5,472 nt of DNA from Microcaldota archaeon (GTDB lineage: Archaea > Micrarchaeota > Micrarchaeia > Anstonellales > Bilamarchaeaceae): assembly GCA_016180665.1 (NCBI GenBank), contig JACPAS010000104.1:1-5472 (forward strand). Reading direction: 5' to 3'. The translations under genes and the position numbers were made by a program. The notes below the pieces were generated by a model. It was not told the DNA's origin, did not search any database, and saw only the letters and a list, made by a program, of their open reading frames with translations. Of the stretch, positions 1-5,472 are shown in pieces; positions within the stretch are counted from its first letter, which is position 1, and each line of letters begins with the position of its first letter.

Positions 1-687
1 TTCTTGGTCTTCAAGAATATTTTTAGGGTCAAAATAACCAATCTTATCGAAAATCCATCTTCTAAACATGCTAAATGGACCTGGTGTAACCTGAACTGCG
101 TCGATGAATGTTGATACTTTCCTAGAAAATAAGGTGAACAAATATTCCACTTTTTGTATGTTCGTTAGAATGTTTGTGCCTCTTTCTTCATCTGCTTTTA
201 TAGCTGCAGTTACTGCTGCAATATCACCAGAACTAAACAATTTGAGCATTTTTCCTATAGTATCTTTTCTTATATAAGAATCAGAATCCAAAGTTGCGAT
301 TATTTCTCCAGTTGCTAATTTTACTCCATAGTTTTTGGTTGCTGCAGCCGTCCCTTCCCTTTCTTTTCTTACTACTTTTATTCCATACTTCTCATATTTT
401 TTTGCAACTTCGTAAGTTCTATCCGTCGAGCTGTCATCTACTACTATTATTTCTAATTTTTCTTTTGGATAATCCGCATTTAATATTGAGTCGATACACC
501 TTCCAATGTTGTCTTCTTCATTGTATGCTGGAATTACTATTGAGATTTTTGGTGCCCAGTTTTTTTCCTCTTTTGCTTCTGTGAGTACTTCATTTCTGTT
601 TTTTAGAAATAGGAGAAGAAAGAACACTGTCAAATAAAGTGCTATGAATGAGATTGCGTATTCTACTATTTTTAATTCGCTAAGCAT
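1..687 (-). CDS. Membrane-anchored family 2 glycosyltransferase (partial, C-terminus beyond window)
   Basis: I translated this by hand from the complement: ATG at 687-685, then 229 codons open to the left edge. Residues 8-28 form a hydrophobic N-terminal transmembrane segment. A GT-A domain follows: KISIVIPAYNEEDNIGRCI (47-65) is the nucleotide-sugar binding start, VVDDSSTDRT (82-91) holds the first catalytic Asp pair, DSDS (134-137) is the metal-binding DxD, and TPGPFSMFRR (201-210) is the acceptor-loop region. ILEDQE (224-229) matches the ED catalytic-base motif of processive-type GT2 enzymes, and the window stops there. Relatives (PgaC, NodC, hyaluronan synthase-like enzymes) continue with Q(Q/R)xRW and two or more membrane helices, so roughly half the gene is probably missing. 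The role is transfer of a sugar from an activated donor to a surface glycan or lipid at the cytoplasmic membrane face. Donor and acceptor cannot be read from this sequence. It is divergent from aTrm56 across 49 bp. All ten Arg codons are AGA or AGG. Confidence 0.9.
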   Translation of the reverse strand, partial: MLSELKIVEYAISFIALYLTVFFLLLFLKNRNEVLTEAKEEKNWAPKISIVIPAYNEEDNIGRCIDSILNADYPKEKLEIIVVDDSSTDRTYEVAKKYEKYGIKVVRKEREGTAAATKNYGVKLATGEIIATLDSDSYIRKDTIGKMLKLFSSGDIAAVTAAIKADEERGTNILTNIQKVEYLFTLFSRKVSTFIDAVQVTPGPFSMFRRWIFDKIGYFDPKNILEDQE

Positions 688-693
688 GTTTAT

Positions 694-699
694 ACCTTT
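694..699 (-). promoter_or_regulatory. Weak Shine-Dalgarno for the glycosyltransferase
   Basis: On the minus strand AAAGGT lies six bases before the ATG at 687. AGGT matches part of the archaeal GGAGGTG core. It supports this ATG only if the transcript starts far enough upstream to include it. If the TATA element at 709-716 is used in this direction, the predicted start of transcription would exclude it. Confidence 0.4.
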
Positions 700-708
700 A
701 TAGATTTG

Positions 709-718
709 TTTATATATT
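709..718. promoter_or_regulatory. TATA element in the divergent spacer (aTrm56 and possibly the glycosyltransferase)
   Basis: TTTATATATT on the plus strand matches the archaeal TATA consensus (TTTAWATA), and its complement AATATATAAA also reads as a TATA box. Its centre, about 712.5, lies 24-26 bases from the first base of each flanking start codon (737 on plus, 687 on minus). In archaea transcription starts about 25 bases from the TATA centre, so aTrm56 would be transcribed without a leader; no Shine-Dalgarno precedes its ATG. Use in the minus direction is plausible but less certain, because that gene has an AGGT motif upstream. A weaker minus-strand candidate, ATAAAATC near 732-739, would give a transcript that includes the AGGT. 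Confidence 0.5.
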
Positions 719-736
719 ATTTACGTTGTTGATTTT

Positions 737-1267
737 ATGGAAAATCAGATAATCATCTTACGTTTAGGCCATCGTTTACCTCGTGATGAACGTATTTCTA
801 CGCATGTTTGTTTAGTTGCACGTGCTTTTGGTGCTTCTGGCGTATTCTACTCAGGTCAGCACGATTCCAGTCTTGAGTCTAGCGTTTCGAGTATTGTGAA
901 AAATTTGGGTGGCAACTTTTCTATTTCCTATGAGAAAAACTATTCTAATTTAATAAAAAAATTAAAGAATGATGGTTTTTCTGTTGTGCATTTAACAATG
1001 TACGGCATTCCACTTCCAGAAAAACTCGATAAAGTAAAATCCAACAAAAAATTACTGGTGATTGTTGGGGCTGAGCAGGTTCCAAAAAACGTTTACGAGT
1101 TAGCAGATTTCAATATTGCAATAACAAATCAGCCGCATTCTGAGGTTGCAGCTCTGGCTGTTTTCTTGGATCGGATTTCTGACGGGTACTATTTGAATAA
1201 TATTGGTTTTAAGGATGCAAAAATTAGTATCAAACCTAATGAAATGGGGAAACAGATCATTAGGTGA
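737..1267 (+). CDS. trm56: tRNA (cytidine(56)-2'-O)-methyltransferase aTrm56
   Basis: This 176-aa protein is a full-length archaeal aTrm56 (family range about 170-200 aa), a SPOUT-superfamily enzyme. It uses S-adenosylmethionine to methylate the ribose 2'-OH of C56 in the tRNA T-loop, the base that pairs with G19 at the elbow. The characteristic blocks are present in order: LRLGHRLPRDERISTHV (8-24), ARAFGASG (28-35), SSV..IVKNLGG (48-59), VVHLTMYG (83-90), VIVGAEQVP (108-116), YELADFNIAITNQPHSEVAA (120-139), then AVFLDRISDG (141-150). The later blocks are the trefoil-knot cofactor-binding region; SPOUT enzymes act as dimers. The family's usual VGxEKVP reads VGAEQVP here, a mild substitution. 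The ATG at 737 fits the family N-terminus, which begins just before LRLGHR. There is no Shine-Dalgarno, so the message is probably leaderless. Six of seven Arg codons are CGN, unlike the glycosyltransferase next door. Confidence 0.96.
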   Translation: MENQIIILRLGHRLPRDERISTHVCLVARAFGASGVFYSGQHDSSLESSVSSIVKNLGGNFSISYEKNYSNLIKKLKNDGFSVVHLTMYGIPLPEKLDKVKSNKKLLVIVGAEQVPKNVYELADFNIAITNQPHSEVAALAVFLDRISDGYYLNNIGFKDAKISIKPNEMGKQIIR

Positions 1268-1270
1268 TTA

Positions 1271-1278
1271 TTTAAATT
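1271..1278 (+). promoter_or_regulatory. TATA-like element for the 137-aa gene
   Basis: TTTAAATT begins three bases after the aTrm56 stop. A start of transcription about 25 bases downstream falls near 1299-1300. That would give a leader of about 14 bases containing the GAGGTG ribosome binding site. The position fits well, but the region is AT-rich, so a chance match is possible and co-transcription with aTrm56 is not excluded. Confidence 0.35.
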
Positions 1279-1288
1279 TTCTTTTTCT
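1277..1288 (+). terminator. Possible T-run terminator after aTrm56
   Basis: TTTTCTTTTTCT starts ten bases after the aTrm56 stop codon with no obvious hairpin. Archaeal RNA polymerase can terminate at T-rich runs of this kind. It overlaps the presumed promoter of the next gene, so read-through and a two-gene transcript are also possible. Confidence 0.3.
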
Positions 1289-1302
1289 ATTTATAATTTG
1301 TT

Positions 1303-1308
1303 GAGGTG
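1303..1308 (+). promoter_or_regulatory. Strong Shine-Dalgarno that sets a TTG start
   Basis: GAGGTG lies five bases before TTG at 1314 and matches the archaeal GGAGGTG core closely. An in-frame TGA at 1302-1304 rules out any start further upstream, and the next in-frame ATG is codon 60. The motif therefore fixes TTG as the start. Confidence 0.75.
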
Positions 1309-1313
1309 TTTCT

Positions 1314-1727
1314 TTGATCGAATATAGGGGCATACTTATAAATTCATGTGAAATAAAGCGTGAGTCACTTACTCCAGCTAAAACAGTGGACGTTGATATT
1401 AAGGTGGATGACGTAGTTGCTAAAGCTGGGGATGCAACAATTGACTTTACTTATATAGTTCGCTATCTCCCAAATTTGGGCTATTTGAAAATGAGCGGAA
1501 GCGTCTATTTAGCTGGTAAACTTTCTGAAATAAAAGAAGTTCAGGATGTATGGAAGAAGAATAAAGTTCTTACTAAGTCTATTTCTATGGATGTTCTAAA
1601 TATGATTAACACAACTGCAAGTGTGAATGGAGTATTTGCATCCAGAATCGTAAATATGCCGCCTCCATTACTTCCGCCAAGATTAGAAGTTGTAAAGTTG
1701 AATACAAATAAATCTTCTAAAAAATAA
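1314..1727 (+). CDS. Conserved archaeal protein, possibly SecB-like
   Basis: This is a 137-aa soluble protein with no signal peptide or membrane segment. It starts at TTG 1314, chosen from the GAGGTG site and the in-frame TGA at 1302-1304. The layout resembles a small family I associate with archaea: an N-terminal beta region (4-35); FTYIVRYLPNLGYLKMSG (45-62) with the aromatic/YxPxxG core; a charged helix containing W80 (72-84); a second helix VLNMINTTASVNGVFASRIV (94-113); and a proline-rich end, MPPPLLPPRL (115-124). The order of four beta strands, helices and a terminal PPxxLxP segment recalls bacterial SecB, whose C-terminal half ends in GGFPPLxLxPxxF. SecB holds unfolded preproteins as a tetrameric chaperone. 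The fold similarity is inference; a chaperone role is untested. The tail NTNKSSKK is polar and probably disordered. It lies 46 bases after aTrm56 on the same strand and its stop is one base from the convergent giant gene. Confidence 0.82.
   Translation: MIEYRGILINSCEIKRESLTPAKTVDVDIKVDDVVAKAGDATIDFTYIVRYLPNLGYLKMSGSVYLAGKLSEIKEVQDVWKKNKVLTKSISMDVLNMINTTASVNGVFASRIVNMPPPLLPPRLEVVKLNTNKSSKK
1712..1724 (-). terminator. Possible T-run terminator of the giant gene
   Basis: On the minus strand a run of six T (1724-1719) lies four bases beyond the giant gene's TAA, within TTATTTTTTAG, followed by further AT-rich sequence. This suits archaeal T-run termination. It sits inside the last codons of the convergent 137-aa gene, so the two 3' ends overlap at transcript level. 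Confidence 0.42.
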
Positions 1728-1728
1728 G

Positions 1729-3101
1729 TTAAAATCCATCTGCTCTTATAGTAAATTGGAATCCGGTTCCTAATCCTTCGAATTCTGTTGTTGACGATTC
1801 TTGTCTTGTTAGATTTCTCTGCAAATTAGTAAAGAATGTAAATGATAGCGCAGTAGTATCCCACCATGGAATTGCAGTTGTGCTGTAAGTTCCAGTTACA
1901 TACGCAGTTGTTCTGATATCCTCTCTTCCTTCATCAATCAAATCTGATTCCCAGTGCTGCAGCCTAAAAATAACCGCGCCTTGATGTTTGTCACCGCTTA
2001 CTGTTAATGCAAGTTGCGGATCAATCTGCCATGCTGAATTGTCTCCTAATTCCTGTACCAAGAATGGCATTCCTGCAGTTAGTGTCCATACAGTTGCGTA
2101 TTGGTCTAAAGCACTGAGATCTGGAACTAGGCTAAAGCTTACTCCAAATGCGCCCTGGTAGGTCCGTTTTGTATCTCCTTTTAGCTTAGATTCTTCTTCA
2201 GCTTCTTTTTGAGTATCCTCCTGAGTGTATGTGAAAACTCCGTAGGTCTCTCCACCTCTCCATTTCACTCTTGCTCCGGTCCATAGAGAATATGGTGCAA
2301 TATCACTCTTAAGTGATCCGCCAACTACTGCATCAAAGGTTGGACTGCGGTATCTAACCTCTCCAGCTCCTCCTGATTTCGGCAGATAGTAGAGTTCTCC
2401 GCCAAGTGTACTTTCTCTTGTTGCATCTACGTAAAAATCTCCCCCTCCGCCTATAACACCAGCTTTCTTATCTTCGATGTCTACGTAAACTCCATTAGCC
2501 ACTAGAGATTGAACAACTGTATCTCCTTCTGGCGTATATACTACTTGTGCAAAGTTTTTTCCCTCATAATCAGGATCTCCTTTCACATCTCTAATATCAA
2601 ATCTGGTTCCGACCCTAAGATTAAGCGCGCCTAAGACTGCTTCTCCAGCTGCACCAGCAAGAAAATCCGCCCTTCCACCAGATTTTTGATATAATGCTGA
2701 AAGAACAAGTGCATTTGCGTAATTTGGATCGGTTAAGTAAAAGTGGCCACCGTACAAATCTTCTCCTGCAAATTCTCCTTCAGTTCCAATCGCACTACTT
2801 TTTCCAAGAAGTGCGCCACCCATTCTAAACCCAGTAGAAACATAATGGAATAATCCAGCGCCAGCAAACGATTCCCATTCTTTTTGTGCTAAAAATGCTT
2901 TAACTTCTAGTTTATCTGAGCGATACAACCAGAAATCAGTTTCCATTTTATCTTCCTCTTTGCTCCAGAAAAATCTGCCAACTGTGAAATTCTTTTCCAG
3001 TTTGTCGAAATCACCTGCTCCAATTGCCAGATGCTTTCCGCGCGTATGTTCGTATAAAGTGAATGCACCGAACCTACCTATCTGTGCTGCGCCACCGACT
3101 C
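1729..3101 (-). other. Beta-hairpin-rich C-terminal region of the giant protein
   Basis: Residues 789-1245 are strongly depleted of helix-like segments and consist of short strands of about 8-12 residues with alternating large hydrophobic or aromatic and small or polar residues. Examples are RFGAFTLYEH (798-807), NFTVGRFFWSK (826-836), ETDFWLYRS (842-850), LGGELYYLPK (1021-1030), GETYGVFTYTQ (1072-1082) and TGFQFTIRADGF (1234-1245). Turns are Gly-, Asp- or Lys-rich, and one long acidic loop (1083-1100) separates two strands. The pattern and the terminal Phe resemble porin-type barrels. A beta-sandwich or fibre-forming surface domain would look similar at this level. Confidence 0.5.
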
Positions 3102-5466
3102 CCTGGAATTCTTTGTCAGTTACTTCCGGCTCTTCTTCCCCTTCTTTTGGTTTTGTTTCAACCATTAAAAATGCTCCTTCTAATTCCAGTTCAAATCCGC
3201 CACCAACTGCTTTTGCTCGCGCATATCCTTTGTGGACTCGCCTTGTTATTCGATCTTCCTTATCAAATAACCTTCCGTAAGTGGCTTCTGCTTCTTCCTT
3301 GGAAAGATCAGTGTAATCTATTTCCGTAATATGTCCGCCTCTAAATCGCTTGAATGAATAAACCCGGTAATAAGGAACCTTCTCTTCATCTTTGTTCTCT
3401 CTGTAAGTCCTGTCAAAATAAAGTACTGTGTCGTTTCCTTCAGGTGCGATCTCATTTAAGAAAATCTGAAGTTGTTCTAAACGGTCCTGGTTTCCCTGAA
3501 TTGTTCCATGTCCGACCAACAAACTGTTATTCTCAATTACTCCTGGAATATTCCGTAAAGTTAATTTTCCAGAATAATCAATGGTTTCTTCCTCTTTTGC
3601 TATTTCTAGTGTTTTCTCTGGAACGCCTTCTATCTTAACTACGTCGCCTTCTTCGGTTGTTGTGACACTTTCTAATCGCTTTTCTGTATCCTTAGGTGTG
3701 ATAGTCATCACAGTTGGTTCTGATTTTGCTTTTGATACTGTTACGTCAGATGTGAGTTCTTTCCCACCGCCAGAAGCAATACCTGAGAAAACGTGCGTCT
3801 GTGCAGATGCACCAGCAGTTTCGCGTACTGCTACAGGAATTTGCTGCCCTGTTTCAAACTCTGGGTGAGTAGCTTCTTTTTCACTAACTGTGGATGTACT
3901 GTTATAAACCATATTATAATTTGCCATGAAACTTGTGAATTCACCGACTCTTGGTAGCTGGTCTGGCAGGAGCATATGGAGTTTGTTTATTGAGAAGAAA
4001 GGATACATTTGCGGAGTTGGTCTGCTTACAAAAACATCAACAAGACCTTGCTCAAACCATTGTTTCGGAATTCCCAGAATACTTGGAGATCCGGCAGGAC
4101 TTTTAAGAACGTCAGGAGTTACACTCTTTGCAGTCCCATAAAGATCTACTGTTGAAAATGAATTATAAACCTGTCTTGGAATTCTAATTATAACTCCTAC
4201 GCTTGGAGAATACATATAAGCATAATCTCCAGTGGCATCAGAAGGTGGAATAACTCTTATGTCCTTTGGCATGCTGTCCATCATCAATCGGCCTAGGCCT
4301 TCTAATTCTCCTTCTCCGTAAATTGGAGCAGCGCCAAATGGTTGTGCAGTTTTTGCCCCTCTTTTTGTTGCTTCTTTTATATCAAAAATATCAATAAATA
4401 TTTTATCCATCTTATGCGGAAGCGCAGCATAGTAAGTTGTAATTCCTTCAAAGTCGTTTATTCTGTAGAAAACATTTGATGCTGAGGTAATGAGCTGAAG
4501 CATAACATCAATGTTATACGGGTGGTATTTCATCAGCTGATCTCCAATTTCGGAGAGCAGATAAGGTGCAAATGGTGCAGGCAGCTTACCTGCATATTCA
4601 ACAACAACTGCAAATCTCCCCCAGTCCTTCGAAACATCCATTCTTTTTTCCCAGTTCTCTCCATATTCTTTCCTGAACAGTTCCGCTATTTGATATTTTG
4701 CATCTATCCCAAGTGAACTGAACTTAGCTGCCACTTCATATGCTGGATAGGTTTTCTTCTGGTCTTTATTGAGACCAAATTCAATTGCAGGAAGTTTTTG
4801 AAGAACCTCAAGCACTTGCAATTCCTTAGCTAAGACATTCCTTAGAACTGTTCCTGAAGCCAGTACCTCAAGTGCAGTGAAGAAATCATCATACGTATTG
4901 GTCACTTTCCTTTTATTCTTGCCGAGAAAGTCAGAATGCCAAGGAGAGTAAAACTGAGCCATAAACCTTTTTGCAAACTCTTCTCCATGTTCTTCTTTTA
5001 TGTGGTTGACAACATTTCGCATATTTCCTACTAGCTGTATTATTGCTTCTCCTCGTGCAGCTCCGGTCACTTCCCCACTAGGTATTACTCCTCTGATTTG
5101 TGTTAGTGTTTCCTGATCAGAAGTTTTTGAAAGATCAAGGCCCATTGCATCTGCAAGTTCCTTATCGCTAAATTGTGCTGCTTTGGAAAATACTGAATCA
5201 TAGAATAACTTAAATCTGTTGCTGGAAGATCTAAGATCAAGGTATTTCGCATTTAATTTCCCTATGTCTATATCTGCATCCAAGTAGGAATAGTACAACC
5301 ATCCAAAGCCTTTTTCCGCTTCTCTCTGGAACTGATTAATAGTTAGTTTTAATCCATCCAGCCAGGTTTGAGTTATGTAATAGTAAGATGGATTTTTGTT
5401 ATCTCCTTTCATAAATCTGTTTATCATTTTAGCGTTTTTTTCTGCTTGTTTTCTAAGGTTTTCCAT
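1729..5466 (-). CDS. Giant cysteine-free multidomain protein with beta-barrel-like C-terminus (5' end uncertain)
   Basis: I do not recognise the family. From the ATG at 5466 there are 1245 residues. Residues 1-370 are mostly amphipathic helices rich in aromatic and charged residues. Residues 371-520 are mixed, with Gly/Pro-rich loops such as GEGELEGLGR (384-393) and the hydrophobic patch SPSVGVIIRIP (420-430). Residues 520-630 form a Thr/Ser/Glu-rich, probably disordered linker. Residues 631-790 hold a small mixed domain with VGHGTIQG (651-658), a helix at 660-672 and strands VLYFDRTY and YYRVYSF. Residues 790-1245 show alternating hydrophobic/polar strands joined by Gly or charged turns, ending GFQFTIRADGF. 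There is no Cys and no transmembrane helix. No signal peptide appears at this ATG, but the frame stays open through the last six bases (GAA ACA), so the true start, and perhaps a signal sequence, may lie outside the window. An extracytoplasmic or surface role is inferred, not shown. It is convergent with the 137-aa gene, one base apart. Confidence 0.85.
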   Translation of the reverse strand: MENLRKQAEKNAKMINRFMKGDNKNPSYYYITQTWLDGLKLTINQFQREAEKGFGWLYYSYLDADIDIGKLNAKYLDLRSSSNRFKLFYDSVFSKAAQFSDKELADAMGLDLSKTSDQETLTQIRGVIPSGEVTGAARGEAIIQLVGNMRNVVNHIKEEHGEEFAKRFMAQFYSPWHSDFLGKNKRKVTNTYDDFFTALEVLASGTVLRNVLAKELQVLEVLQKLPAIEFGLNKDQKKTYPAYEVAAKFSSLGIDAKYQIAELFRKEYGENWEKRMDVSKDWGRFAVVVEYAGKLPAPFAPYLLSEIGDQLMKYHPYNIDVMLQLITSASNVFYRINDFEGITTYYAALPHKMDKIFIDIFDIKEATKRGAKTAQPFGAAPIYGEGELEGLGRLMMDSMPKDIRVIPPSDATGDYAYMYSPSVGVIIRIPRQVYNSFSTVDLYGTAKSVTPDVLKSPAGSPSILGIPKQWFEQGLVDVFVSRPTPQMYPFFSINKLHMLLPDQLPRVGEFTSFMANYNMVYNSTSTVSEKEATHPEFETGQQIPVAVRETAGASAQTHVFSGIASGGGKELTSDVTVSKAKSEPTVMTITPKDTEKRLESVTTTEEGDVVKIEGVPEKTLEIAKEEETIDYSGKLTLRNIPGVIENNSLLVGHGTIQGNQDRLEQLQIFLNEIAPEGNDTVLYFDRTYRENKDEEKVPYYRVYSFKRFRGGHITEIDYTDLSKEEAEATYGRLFDKEDRITRRVHKGYARAKAVGGGFELELEGAFLMVETKPKEGEEEPEVTDKEFQGVGGAAQIGRFGAFTLYEHTRGKHLAIGAGDFDKLEKNFTVGRFFWSKEEDKMETDFWLYRSDKLEVKAFLAQKEWESFAGAGLFHYVSTGFRMGGALLGKSSAIGTEGEFAGEDLYGGHFYLTDPNYANALVLSALYQKSGGRADFLAGAAGEAVLGALNLRVGTRFDIRDVKGDPDYEGKNFAQVVYTPEGDTVVQSLVANGVYVDIEDKKAGVIGGGGDFYVDATRESTLGGELYYLPKSGGAGEVRYRSPTFDAVVGGSLKSDIAPYSLWTGARVKWRGGETYGVFTYTQEDTQKEAEEESKLKGDTKRTYQGAFGVSFSLVPDLSALDQYATVWTLTAGMPFLVQELGDNSAWQIDPQLALTVSGDKHQGAVIFRLQHWESDLIDEGREDIRTTAYVTGTYSTTAIPWWDTTALSFTFFTNLQRNLTRQESSTTEFEGLGTGFQFTIRADGF
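3577..3909 (-). other. Low-complexity Thr/Ser/Glu-rich linker in the giant protein
   Basis: Residues 520-630 have few aromatic residues and many Thr, Ser, Glu, Val and Lys. They include YNSTSTVSEKEA (521-532), a Gly cluster SGIASGGGKE (561-570) and TTTEEGD (602-608). NST (522-524) is a potential N-glycosylation sequon. The region probably separates the helical half from the beta-rich half as a flexible or stalk-like spacer. Confidence 0.55.
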
Positions 5467-5472
5467 TGTTTC

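Noticed and set aside
294..584. Plus-strand open frame encoding a 96-aa, very Leu/Phe-rich, membrane-like protein
   Set aside because: It lies wholly antisense to the glycosyltransferase, whose catalytic motifs are clear. Its Leu/Phe/Ser richness is what the complement of Lys/Glu-rich codons produces, and it has no supporting ribosome binding site.
1290..1297. TTTATAAT-like second TATA box before the 137-aa gene
   Set aside because: A start of transcription about 25 bases downstream would fall after the TTG start codon and exclude the strong GAGGTG site, so 1271-1278 is the better candidate.
2960..3868. Several overlapping plus-strand open frames of about 90-106 codons
   Set aside because: They are antisense to the continuous 1245-codon frame, are Ser/Pro/Leu-rich without domain character, and overlap one another in different frames.
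3926..4716. Plus-strand open frames of 71 and 64 codons
   Set aside because: They are antisense to the giant gene, carry no recognisable motif, and have no convincing ribosome binding site or promoter context.
1729..5466. Possible bacterial contamination or chimera, suggested by the outer-membrane-like C-terminus
   Set aside because: There is no visible break in the reading frame, no mobile-element remnant and no repeat at the junction, and the gene abuts an archaeal-type gene by one base. A chimera cannot be fully excluded without read coverage.
1..5472. CRISPR arrays, tRNA or rRNA genes, insertion sequences, inverted-repeat ends
   Set aside because: I saw no regularly spaced repeats, no cloverleaf-like T-loop sequence and no transposase motifs. 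Noncoding space totals about 100 bp.

Overview
This is an archaeal window. The most diagnostic gene is aTrm56, the archaeal tRNA (cytidine-56-2'-O)-methyltransferase. It is accompanied by TTTATATA-type TATA boxes, a probable leaderless gene, a GAGGTG Shine-Dalgarno before a TTG start, and T-run terminators. Low GC, short intergenic gaps and a very large cysteine-free protein of no recognised family suggest an uncultivated archaeon, possibly DPANN. That placement is inference; no marker in the window fixes the lineage.

Layout. Positions 1-687 (minus) hold the N-terminal 229 codons of a membrane-anchored family 2 glycosyltransferase, cut by the window edge at its catalytic ED motif. A 49-bp divergent spacer (688-736) carries one TATA element lying midway between the two start codons. 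Positions 737-1267 (plus) are aTrm56. Positions 1314-1727 (plus) encode a 137-aa conserved archaeal protein with a possible SecB-like fold, preceded by its own TATA-like element and a strong ribosome binding site. One base after its stop, the convergent giant gene (1729-5466, minus, at least 1245 codons) ends; it fills 68% of the window and its reading frame is open at the right edge.

How the genes relate. aTrm56 acts on tRNA and the SecB-like protein may be a cytosolic chaperone. The glycosyltransferase and the giant protein look like envelope functions. There is no evidence for a single shared pathway. The giant protein is the novel part: a helical N-terminal half, a Thr/Ser/Glu-rich linker, a small mixed domain, and about 455 C-terminal residues that read like successive amphipathic beta-hairpins ending in a terminal Phe, reminiscent of an outer-membrane beta-barrel but encoded in an archaeon. 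No RNA genes, CRISPR arrays, insertion sequences or intergenic stretches above 50 bp are present.
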